From assembly GCA_023139655.1 (NCBI GenBank), contig JAGLNE010000133.1, positions 1 through 6,168 on the forward strand: a stretch of DNA of 6,168 nt. The letters are read 5' to 3'. The position numbers and the translations under genes are program-made. Source of the DNA: Candidatus Parcubacteria bacterium. Lineage in GTDB: Bacteria; Patescibacteriota; Patescibacteriia; Patescibacteriales; UBA12075. The notes beneath the pieces are model-generated. The model saw nothing but the letters and a program-made list of their open reading frames with translations, searched no databases and was not told the origin of the DNA. Positions 1 to 5,388 of this stretch are shown in pieces; position 1 is the stretch's first letter; each line of letters opens with the position of its first letter.

Positions 1-771
1 GAATGGTGGTTTTCGGTTATTGATGTGTGTGAAGTACTTACAGAAAGTGTTGACGCGGGAGCTTATTGGAGAAAGTTAAAACAACGATTAAAAAAGGAAA
101 GTAGTGAGGTCGTGACATTTTGTCACGGACTGAAATTAGAAGCGCCTGACGGCAAAAAATACGAAACAGATTGCGCTAATACAGAGGGAATTTTTCGCAT
201 TATTCAGTCAATTCCGTCTTCTAAGGCTGAGCCATTTAAGCGCTGGCTGGCAAGGGTCGGTTATGAACGGATAAAAGAGATTGAAGATCCGGAATTAGCG
301 ACTAAGCGAACGAGAATGCTTTATAAGGTAAAAGGATATTCTGACTCATGGATAGAAAAGCGGATGCGCGGAATTGCTATTCGCGAGGAATTAACCGATG
401 AATGGAAAGAACGAGGAGCTAAAGAACAGCGAGAATATGAGATTTTAACCGCGGAAATTTCCAAGGCGACTTTTGGAATTACGCCTAGCCAATATAAAAA
501 ATTAAAAAAGCTGGATAGGGAAAACTTGCGCGACCATATGGATGATTTTGAATTGATTTTTAATATGCTGGGCGAACGCGCTACTACTGAAATTCATCGC
601 AATGAAGATTCGCAAGGTATACCGAAACTAAAAAGTGACGCTAAAGCCGGAGGTAATATTGCCGGTGGAGCGAGAAAGAAACTGGAAAAACGGCTTGGCC
701 GTTCCATGGTTTCAAAAAATAATTATCTTAAAATACCGGAAGGGAAAAAGAGATTGGATAAAAATAATTAA
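1..771 (+). CDS. DinD/Bro-N family protein, 5'-truncated by window edge
   Basis: Partial gene: the frame is open from base 1 (E-W-W-F-S-V-I-D-V-C) and the 'WWFSVIDV' stretch belongs to the N-terminal domain, so the GTG at 25 is not a believable start. 256 residues are visible; the E. coli DinD family is about 275, so perhaps 15-25 residues are missing. Visible residues 1-100 resemble a Bro-N/phage antirepressor-type DNA-binding domain (AYWRKLKQRL at 21-30, NTEGIFRIIQSIPS at 60-73, FKRWLARVGYERI at 79-91). Residues 130-243 match the DinD C-terminal part from memory: EISKATFGITPSQYKKLK (152-169), LRDHMDDFELIFNMLGE (176-192), TTEIHRN, then AGGNIAGGARKKLE and NYL. E. coli DinD is SOS-induced and has been reported to affect RecA filaments. 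Whether this homologue does so is unknown, and a role as a phage or toxin-type regulator is the alternative. It ends 9 bases before rmuC, suggesting co-transcription. Confidence 0.85.
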   Translation, partial: EWWFSVIDVCEVLTESVDAGAYWRKLKQRLKKESSEVVTFCHGLKLEAPDGKKYETDCANTEGIFRIIQSIPSSKAEPFKRWLARVGYERIKEIEDPELATKRTRMLYKVKGYSDSWIEKRMRGIAIREELTDEWKERGAKEQREYEILTAEISKATFGITPSQYKKLKKLDRENLRDHMDDFELIFNMLGERATTEIHRNEDSQGIPKLKSDAKAGGNIAGGARKKLEKRLGRSMVSKNNYLKIPEGKKRLDKNN

Positions 772-780
772 ATTAAAATC

Positions 781-1872
781 ATGGATATATTAATAATTGT
801 TTTACTTTTGTCATTAATATTGGGAATTATAGCGTTGATAGTGTTGCAGTTGAAAAGAAAGGATGTGGGGGGTGAATCGGAAAAGTTGGTTGCGATGATG
901 GAGCGCTTATCAGCCTTGAGTGAACAGAATCGTGATTTAAGAACGACATTGGATAAAAAATTGTCTGAGACGCACAGGGCTACGCAGAGCCAGATGAACC
1001 AAACTATCAAAACCGTGCAAGGCATAACTGGCCAGTCGGCTAAATTAATTTCAGAAGTTACCGAGAAGCTAACCAAACTGGATGAAACCAACAAGCAGGT
1101 GGTTAATTTTTCCTCGCAGTTACAGAATTTGCAGGATATTCTCAAAAATCCCAAACAGCGCGGTGTTTTGGGTGAATATTATCTGGAAGAAACTTTGAAA
1201 AACGTATTGCCGCCAAATTCTTATCAGATGCAATATACTTTTAAGGATGGCTCAATCGTGGACGCGGTAGTATTTGTAAAAGATAAAATTATTCCGGTTG
1301 ATTCAAAATTCAGTTTGGAAAATTATGAGCGGATCTTGAATTGTAAAGACAAAGAAGAGCGGGAAAAACTGGAAAAATTATTTAAGCAGGATCTTAAAAC
1401 CAGAATTGACGAAACCGGCAAATACGTAAAGCCAGGCGAAAAGACCATGGATTTTGCCTTTATGTTTATTCCCAGTGAAGCTATTTACTATGACTTGTTG
1501 ATCAATAAGGTCGGTGCGGTCCAGGTAAACACTCGCGATTTGATCGAATACGCCTTTAAAGACAAGCATGTTATTATTGTATCCCCGACTTCTTTTTTGG
1601 CTTACTTACAAACAGTGCTTCAGGGACTTCGCGCTTTGCAGATAGAGGAAAGCGCTAAGGAGATTATGATAAATGTTGAAAAGCTAGGCCGGCACATGAG
1701 AAGCTATGATGATTTTATGCGCAAGATCGGCGTGAGTATGTCCACTACGGTAAATCATTATAATAATGCTTACAAAGAATTTAAAAAAATAGACAAAGAC
1801 GTGGTAAAAATTACTGACGGCAAAGCCAAAATCGACCCATTAGTAATAGATAAACCAAAAATAGAAGAATAA
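781..1872 (+). CDS. rmuC: RmuC family DNA recombination protein
   Basis: RmuC proteins carry a restriction-endonuclease-like fold and are linked to limiting inversions or rearrangements at inverted repeats; the exact reaction is not settled. Three parts are visible in the 363 residues. Residues 2-23 are a hydrophobic membrane anchor followed by KRK. Residues 35-120 are a heptad-rich coiled coil. Residues 125-340 are the RmuC domain. The nuclease-type residues seem preserved: GVLGEYYLEETL with E132, then D161 in VDAVVF and the D174-S-K176 motif in IPVDSKFSLENY. DFAFMFIPSEAIY (224-236) and SPTSFLAYLQTV (268-279) are further family blocks. The length is on the short side, the coiled coil being shorter than in E. 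coli RmuC (about 475). Start: ATG 781 gives the anchor directly and lies 9 bases after the previous stop; no Shine-Dalgarno is visible. The stop overlaps the next ATG by one base. Confidence 0.93.
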   Translation: MDILIIVLLLSLILGIIALIVLQLKRKDVGGESEKLVAMMERLSALSEQNRDLRTTLDKKLSETHRATQSQMNQTIKTVQGITGQSAKLISEVTEKLTKLDETNKQVVNFSSQLQNLQDILKNPKQRGVLGEYYLEETLKNVLPPNSYQMQYTFKDGSIVDAVVFVKDKIIPVDSKFSLENYERILNCKDKEEREKLEKLFKQDLKTRIDETGKYVKPGEKTMDFAFMFIPSEAIYYDLLINKVGAVQVNTRDLIEYAFKDKHVIIVSPTSFLAYLQTVLQGLRALQIEESAKEIMINVEKLGRHMRSYDDFMRKIGVSMSTTVNHYNNAYKEFKKIDKDVVKITDGKAKIDPLVIDKPKIEE

Positions 1873-3290
1873 TGGAGACGAAGACAGTAAATCAAAACGA
1901 ATTTAAGGAGGCGATTGCTAAGACGATTGCCTTTTTTGATGTGTTTGACTTTCCCCCTACCGACCTGGAGCTTTGGAAGTATTGTTCGCATACTTGCAAT
2001 TTGCCTGATATACGGGAATTTACGCTACAAAGTAATACGGAAAAAGAAAAAGGTTTTTATTATTTATCCAGCCGAAAGCATATTGTTAAGACTCGCGCTG
2101 ATCGCTACATAGCCACTAAGGAAAAAGTGAAACGAGCCCGCGCGGTAGCCAGATTGTTTAAGTTTTTACCTTGGATTGAAATGATTGCTCTTGGAAATAT
2201 AGTGGGAGCAAATAATTTAAAGCCGCAGGGCGATATTGATCTGTTTATTATTACCGCACCTAAGCGAATCTGGCTAACCAGGTTTTTTTGTGCCGGATTA
2301 ATGCAAGTGCTCAGGCTTAGGCCAAGACCGGGTAAGAAAAAAAATAAAATTTGCCTTAGTTTTTATCTTAGCCGTGACAATTTAAATTTAGTGCCCTATA
2401 TGTTGGATAATAATGATATTTATTTTAAATATTGGCTTCTTGGCTTGGTTCCAATATTTGATCAGAATAATATTTATAAAGAATTATTAACGGCTAATCC
2501 ATGGTTAAAACGTGAATTTCCTAATTGGCAATCATTCGCACCAAGCCAGACAGAAATATCGCCGATCAAATCTTCTTTTTACAAGGAAACCCTTGATATT
2601 CTTTTGGCTGGATTTGAAACACTTACTAAATTTATTCAATTAAAAATTTTGCCTAAGAATATTAAAGAAATAGTTAATCAAGACACTAGGGCGGTAATGA
2701 ACGATCAGGTGCTCAGGATGTACGTTAATGACCGGCGTGAATATTACCGTGGGCAATACGCAAAAAATTTAGAGAAAGTAAAATTTCCATCAATCAAAGA
2801 GCATCATATTGACTTTCGTCCCTACAAGAATTTAGAGCGTTTTAGTGATGGACGGATAAATTATTCCGGCTTTGACACCGCACCAATAATATTATGTTTT
2901 GTTAAGCATCAAGATGAAATTCTTATTTTGAAACGGTCTTTGATGATCGCTAATTACCCGAGGACGTGGAATACGGTGTCCGGGTATATTGATGAGCCGG
3001 TTTCTTTGGAAGCCAAAGCCAGGGAAGAATTAAGAGAGGAGATTGGCCTGGATCTAAGCCTGATTGAATCAATTAAAGTGGGCAAAATAAACACCTATTT
3101 TGATAAAAAAATAAATAAAACCTGGATAATTTATCCAATAATTGTAGTGCTTAAAGCCCGGCCAAAGATCCAATTGGACTGGGAGCATAGCGAATATAAA
3201 TGGATAAAGCCAAAGGAATTAAAATATTATGAAATTGTACCTAATTTAATTAAAATTTTGGGTTATGAAATGCATGAAAAAAATAAATAA
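1872..3290 (+). CDS. Nucleotidyltransferase-like protein fused to C-terminal NUDIX hydrolase
   Basis: This 472-residue protein looks like two modules. Residues 10-95 (FFDVFDFPPT, FYYLSSRKHIV) look like a winged-helix-like N-terminus. Residues 100-165 resemble a polymerase-beta-type nucleotidyltransferase core: ALGNIVGANN, then G120-D121-I122-D123-LFII giving the DxD pair. No clear third acidic residue is visible on the later strand KICLSFYLS (159-167). Residues 165-300 are helical and end in NDQVLRMYVNDRREYY. Residues 336-470 form a NUDIX domain with the box at 371-393 (G371...AREELREEIGL). The metal-ligand glutamates E386, E389 and E390 are kept, but the usual E at box position 7 is V377 and the usual R before E386 is E385. 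Substrates cannot be read from the sequence. ATG 1872 overlaps the rmuC stop (TAATG), so translational coupling is likely; no Shine-Dalgarno is seen. The last 26 bases overlap the next gene. Confidence 0.8.
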   Translation: METKTVNQNEFKEAIAKTIAFFDVFDFPPTDLELWKYCSHTCNLPDIREFTLQSNTEKEKGFYYLSSRKHIVKTRADRYIATKEKVKRARAVARLFKFLPWIEMIALGNIVGANNLKPQGDIDLFIITAPKRIWLTRFFCAGLMQVLRLRPRPGKKKNKICLSFYLSRDNLNLVPYMLDNNDIYFKYWLLGLVPIFDQNNIYKELLTANPWLKREFPNWQSFAPSQTEISPIKSSFYKETLDILLAGFETLTKFIQLKILPKNIKEIVNQDTRAVMNDQVLRMYVNDRREYYRGQYAKNLEKVKFPSIKEHHIDFRPYKNLERFSDGRINYSGFDTAPIILCFVKHQDEILILKRSLMIANYPRTWNTVSGYIDEPVSLEAKAREELREEIGLDLSLIESIKVGKINTYFDKKINKTWIIYPIIVVLKARPKIQLDWEHSEYKWIKPKELKYYEIVPNLIKILGYEMHEKNK

Positions 3291-4581
3291 AATAGTTGAA
3301 TATGGGCTTTACGCTTTGGTGTTTCTTCTGCCCTGGCAGACGCGTTGGATTATTAGAGGAGGGGAACTGAGCGGAGGATATTTGGAATACGAAACTATTA
3401 GTTTGTATGCAACGGACATATTATTGTTTTTAGTAATAGCTTTTTTTATTGTTAGTAAAATTATTCAAAAAAGTCCAAAAAAGGCGCTAACTAAGGCAAA
3501 AATTTCAAGAGTTTGGATTATTGTCGGATTATTGGAGCTTTTTGTTTTTATATCAATCTTTTTTGCCCCGCTAAAAAGTTTAGCCCTTTTTGCTTACGGT
3601 AGATTGCTCTTGGGAATCGGATTATTTTGGCTGGTAACAGAAGTTAAATATAATTTTACCAAGCTTAGCTTAAGTTTTATTGCGGGCGCAGCTCTTCAAG
3701 CCGGCTTAGGAATATGGCAGTTTGTAACTCAATCAACTTTTGCTTGTAAATATTTAGGCATGGCCAGTCATGGTCCAGGGGAACTGGGAACCGCGGTGAT
3801 TGAAACTATTGCCAGTGACGGAATCGGTGAGCGTTGGCTAAGGGCTTACGGCGGCTTGGATCACCCTAATATACTCGGCGCTTTGTTGGCAATTGCCTTG
3901 CTGTTACTCACTGGCATAATAATAAAATCTCAAGCAAAAAAGTGGAAATATTTGTATTATTCTTTGTGGCTTATTTTATTATTGGGTTTGTTTAGTAGTT
4001 TTTCGCGCACGGCCTGGTTGGCTTTTTCAATTGGCTTATTAAGTGTATTTATAATTTCGGTATGGCAGAAAAAGTATTTAGCGCAAAAAAGAATATTACA
4101 GTTAGTGCTTATGGGATCATTTCTTTGCTTTATGTTTGTTAGTTTATATGGTGGATTAGTTAGTACCAGATTATCAATGAATAGTCGTTTAGAAAAAAAG
4201 TCGGTGTTTGAACGGGTGGCATCAATTGAACAAGGAAAAAAGGTAGCTTTAAATAATTTATTTTTTGGCGCGGGAATAAGTAATTTTTCCCGGGCACTTA
4301 CAAAAGTGGAGCCAGGGGAGCGGTCCTGGTATTATCAGCCGGTACATAATACATTTTTATTAGTACTCTCAGAAATAGGAATATTTGGGCTTATCGGCTT
4401 TATTTCTTTGGTTTTTTATCTAAAAATAGGTAAAAAATATCGCCAAACCAATAATGTTTATAAATTCGGAATTTATGTCAGCTTGATGGCCTTACTCTTT
4501 TTTGATCATTTTTGGTGGAGCCTGCATTTTGGAGTATTATTGTTTTGGTTTATCCTTGGATTAAAGTATAGAAGAGAGTAA
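3265..4581 (+). CDS. O-antigen ligase/polymerase family membrane protein (WaaL/Wzy type)
   Basis: A polytopic inner-membrane protein with about 11-12 hydrophobic segments (roughly 12-24, 50-66, 84-101, 106-124, 134-155, 201-220, 229-247, 250-267, 276-296, 363-386, 400-415, 417-433). The family joins or polymerises lipid-linked glycans at the outer face of the membrane. Its hallmarks are visible: WLRAYGGLDHPNILGALLA (191-209, with R193 and H200-P-N), SFSRTAWLA (245-253), and the large extracytoplasmic loop 297-362. That loop holds ERVASIEQGKKVALNN, LFFGAGISNF and the closing VHNTFLLVLSEIGIFGL (360-376, with H361 and E370). A length of 438 is normal. ATG 3265 overlaps the previous gene by 26 bases; ATG 3274 in the same frame (MKKINKIVEYG) is an equally good start, and neither has a Shine-Dalgarno. 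Ligase and polymerase cannot be told apart here. Protein-glycosylating ligases of this family are another option, since CPR cells generally lack a classical LPS outer membrane. Confidence 0.88.
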   Translation: MKCMKKINKIVEYGLYALVFLLPWQTRWIIRGGELSGGYLEYETISLYATDILLFLVIAFFIVSKIIQKSPKKALTKAKISRVWIIVGLLELFVFISIFFAPLKSLALFAYGRLLLGIGLFWLVTEVKYNFTKLSLSFIAGAALQAGLGIWQFVTQSTFACKYLGMASHGPGELGTAVIETIASDGIGERWLRAYGGLDHPNILGALLAIALLLLTGIIIKSQAKKWKYLYYSLWLILLLGLFSSFSRTAWLAFSIGLLSVFIISVWQKKYLAQKRILQLVLMGSFLCFMFVSLYGGLVSTRLSMNSRLEKKSVFERVASIEQGKKVALNNLFFGAGISNFSRALTKVEPGERSWYYQPVHNTFLLVLSEIGIFGLIGFISLVFYLKIGKKYRQTNNVYKFGIYVSLMALLFFDHFWWSLHFGVLLFWFILGLKYRRE

Positions 4582-4604
4582 TTTAAAGTTAATTTTTTAA
4601 ACAA

Positions 4605-4764
4605 CATAGGACTTACGCGTTTAAAATATATACATGATCACATTAGCTAATATTATTTATTTTTTCGCTACGGAACTCGCTACGCTCAAACAGCCTCGCT
4701 TCAAAAATAAATAATATTAGCTAATGCTTATACTTATTAAGCAAGTAAACGCATAGGTTTCACG
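4605..4764. mobile_element. Candidate MITE-like palindromic element (160 bp, non-coding)
   Basis: Two nested pairs of inverted repeats are arranged symmetrically. Outer arms 4605-4623 and 4746-4764 match at 13 of 19 positions and all six mismatches are transitions; the inner 7 bases (gcgttta/taaacgc) are exact. Inner arms 4641-4664 and 4703-4726 match perfectly over 24 bases. The gaps between outer and inner arms are 17 and 19 bases, and the centre is a 38-base GC-richer loop. No transposase is encoded and I could not find a convincing target-site duplication, so the mobile origin is an inference. The left end contains AGGACTTACGC, which from memory resembles ends of some small insertion elements in other bacteria (unverified). 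Confidence 0.35.
4641..4726. repeat. Perfect 24-bp inverted repeat with 38-base loop
   Basis: Left arm 4641-4664 and right arm 4703-4726 are exact reverse complements (24/24). The outer end of each arm contains the palindrome attagctaat, so each arm could also fold or be bound on its own. The stem is AT-rich while the loop 4665-4702 is GC-richer. The loop contains TCGCTACG twice (4665-4672 and 4677-4684, 12-base spacing) and a related CTCGCT at 4695. It would form a long hairpin in RNA from either strand. There is no T-tract right after the stem, so it is not a standard terminator, though it could block readthrough or protect a 3' end of the upstream operon. Confidence 0.9.
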
Positions 4765-4787
4765 ACAGTCTTAAGGGTTGTTTTTTT
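4762..4787 (+). terminator. Weak intrinsic terminator candidate
   Basis: Seven T residues (4781-4787) follow a short imperfect stem, ACGAC (4762-4766) with GTTGT (4777-4781) including one G-U pair and a 10-base loop. The T-run is good but the stem is poor. It is the only T-tract-based candidate I see between the O-antigen ligase gene and the next promoter, and would separate the upstream operon from the HTH gene. It overlaps the right outer arm of the palindromic element by three bases. Confidence 0.25.
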
Positions 4788-4905
4788 GTATATTGAAATC
4801 GCTAATATTAAAATGCAATTCACTCTTTTTGTGACAATAGTTAATTATAGTTATTTATAATATAATATAGATGAATATTTATATATATAATAAATTATAG
4901 TTGAT

Positions 4906-4914
4906 TGTGGATAA
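4906..4914 (-). promoter_or_regulatory. DnaA-box sequence (TTATCCACA on the minus strand)
   Basis: TGTGGATAA on the + strand is the exact complement of the strong E. coli-type DnaA box TTATCCACA. It sits in a strongly AT-rich block and ends 6 bases before the -35 element of the promoter at 4921. A second site with one mismatch (TGTGATTAA) is at 5052-5060, just before the GTG start. One exact 9-mer can occur by chance, so DnaA regulation of the downstream gene is a hypothesis; two sites are too few to claim an origin. Confidence 0.4.
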
Positions 4915-4920
4915 TATTGG

Positions 4921-4950
4921 TTGACAATGGACGACAAAATAGTTTATAAT
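4921..4950 (+). promoter_or_regulatory. Consensus sigma-70-type promoter upstream of HTH gene
   Basis: TTGACA at 4921-4926 and TATAAT at 4945-4950 are both perfect hexamers with an 18-base spacer. Transcription would start near 4957, leaving a leader of about 110 bases before the GTG at 5066. The leader has no real reading frame and could fold through complementary ends (ATCCTCA 4961-4967 with TGAGGGT 5008-5014). This is the strongest promoter match in the window and points at the small HTH gene, possibly continuing into the Fn3 gene. Confidence 0.72.
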
Positions 4951-5065
4951 TAATTGTAATATCCTCATGTCAAAATGAAAAATTTGAAATAGAGTTTTAA
5001 TTTTAATTGAGGGTAAATAAAAACTAATAAATAAAAGCAAAAAATTATTTTTGTGATTAATTTGC

Positions 5066-5245
5066 GTGTTTAGAAAAGACGACATCCTCACTATTCAAGA
5101 AGTCGCCAAAGTGCTTAAAGTTAGCACGCGCACAGTATACCGGTGGGTTGATACCGGTGATCTTAAAGTAGCCCGGATAGGTCGAAAGACTTACCGGGTT
5201 TTTGAGTCTGACTTAAGAAAGTTTATTAGAAAATATATGGAGTAA
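5066..5245 (+). CDS. Excisionase-type helix-turn-helix DNA-binding protein (59 aa)
   Basis: A short gene with a GTG start; an in-frame TGA at 5054-5056 limits it, and the only other in-frame start-like codon is ATT at 5060. The product is almost wholly one MerR/excisionase-like winged HTH. It has DILTIQEVAKVLKVSTRTVYRWVD (residues 6-29: first helix, turn, recognition helix), then GDLKVARIGRKTYRVFESDLRKFI (31-54), the wing and closing helix of this family. There is no recombinase, toxin or methylase domain. Such proteins act as excisionases beside integrases, as small repressors, or as orphan regulators in CPR genomes; no integrase is in view. Its promoter lies about 115 bases upstream, and a tandem repeat array (5262-5306) follows 16 bases after its stop, making self-regulation or action on the downstream gene plausible. 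No Shine-Dalgarno is visible. Confidence 0.85.
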   Translation: MFRKDDILTIQEVAKVLKVSTRTVYRWVDTGDLKVARIGRKTYRVFESDLRKFIRKYME

Positions 5246-5261
5246 ATATAATTAAATAAAT

Positions 5262-5306
5262 ATCCGCGTAAAATCAGCGTAGTCATCCGCGTACAATCTG
5301 CGTAAA
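5262..5306. repeat. Four tandem ATCNGCGTA units (iteron- or operator-like)
   Basis: Units start at 5262, 5273, 5285 and 5296: ATCCGCGTA, ATCAGCGTA, ATCCGCGTA, ATCTGCGTA, each followed by two or three mostly A-rich bases. Only the fourth base of the 9-mer varies. The period is 11-12 bp, close to one helical turn, so all units face the same side of the helix. As a larger repeat, 5262-5281 and 5285-5304 match at 18 of 20 positions. The array sits between the HTH gene and the Fn3 gene, about 80 bases before the latter's start. Confidence 0.85.
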
Positions 5307-5378
5307 ACGATTATTAGAAAGATAAAATTATTAAACATAAATTAATATTAAAAATACTTTAAACATTTTGCCTTATTT

Positions 5379-5384
5379 TATATA
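5379..5384 (+). promoter_or_regulatory. Possible -10 element for a leaderless Fn3 gene
   Basis: TATATA ends 4 bases before the ATG at 5389, so a transcript starting the usual 6-7 bases downstream would begin at the start codon. That would fit the absence of any Shine-Dalgarno here. The matching -35 is poor (TTTAAA at 5358-5363, spacer only 15), and the whole 5307-5388 stretch is AT-rich, so the hexamer may be chance. The alternative is readthrough from the promoter at 4921. Confidence 0.2.
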
Positions 5385-5388
5385 CCCC

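Larger units (their letters stand above)
4582..5065. other. 484-base non-coding region
   Basis: No convincing gene on either strand. A 70-codon minus-strand open frame (4879-5091) is AT-driven and has no recognisable protein character. The region splits in two. Bases 4582-4800 hold the palindromic element and a weak terminator candidate. Bases 4800-5065 are very AT-rich and hold a DnaA-box sequence, a consensus promoter, and the leader of the HTH gene. The hexamer ATAGTT occurs four times at 4837, 4847, 4897 and 4939, the last just ahead of the -10 element. The decamer gctaatatta occurs at 4646 and 4801 and inverted at 4712. Confidence 0.8.

Noticed and set aside
25..771. GTG at 25 as the start of the DinD-like gene
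   Set aside because: The frame is open to base 1 and the preceding codons encode the family-like EWWFSVID; the gene is simply cut by the window edge.
768..1154. 128-codon minus-strand open frame inside rmuC
   Set aside because: It lies fully opposite a well-supported gene and its composition (rich in S, C, L and F) is that of an antisense shadow.
1905..1911. Perfect AAGGAGG Shine-Dalgarno sequence, 3 bases before a TTG that opens a 65-codon frame (1915-2112)
   Set aside because: It encodes F-K-E-A in the NTase gene, and the 65-codon frame is out of phase with no protein character. The spacing to the TTG is also too short.
1378..1991. Two short minus-strand frames (1378-1569 and 1770-1991)
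   Set aside because: They are opposite conserved domains of rmuC and the next gene, with no recognisable product or start signal.
4605..4764. Target-site duplication around the palindromic element
   Set aside because: Comparing the flanks on each side shows no convincing short direct repeat, so the boundaries and mobile origin remain unproven.
4827..4861. Second promoter (GTGACA 4831-4836 with TATAAT 4856-4861)
   Set aside because: The spacer is 19 bases with an imperfect -35 in a block where TATAAT-like hexamers are frequent by composition.
4800..5065. Replication origin (AT-rich region plus DnaA box)
   Set aside because: Only one exact and one near-match box are present, and no dnaA, dnaN, rep or par gene is in view.
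4879..5091. 70-codon minus-strand frame over the promoter region
   Set aside because: The sequence is low complexity and AT-driven, and it overlaps a consensus promoter and the HTH start on the other strand.
5262..5306. CRISPR array
   Set aside because: Units are 9 bases with 2-3 base gaps; there are no 25-40 base spacers and no cas genes.
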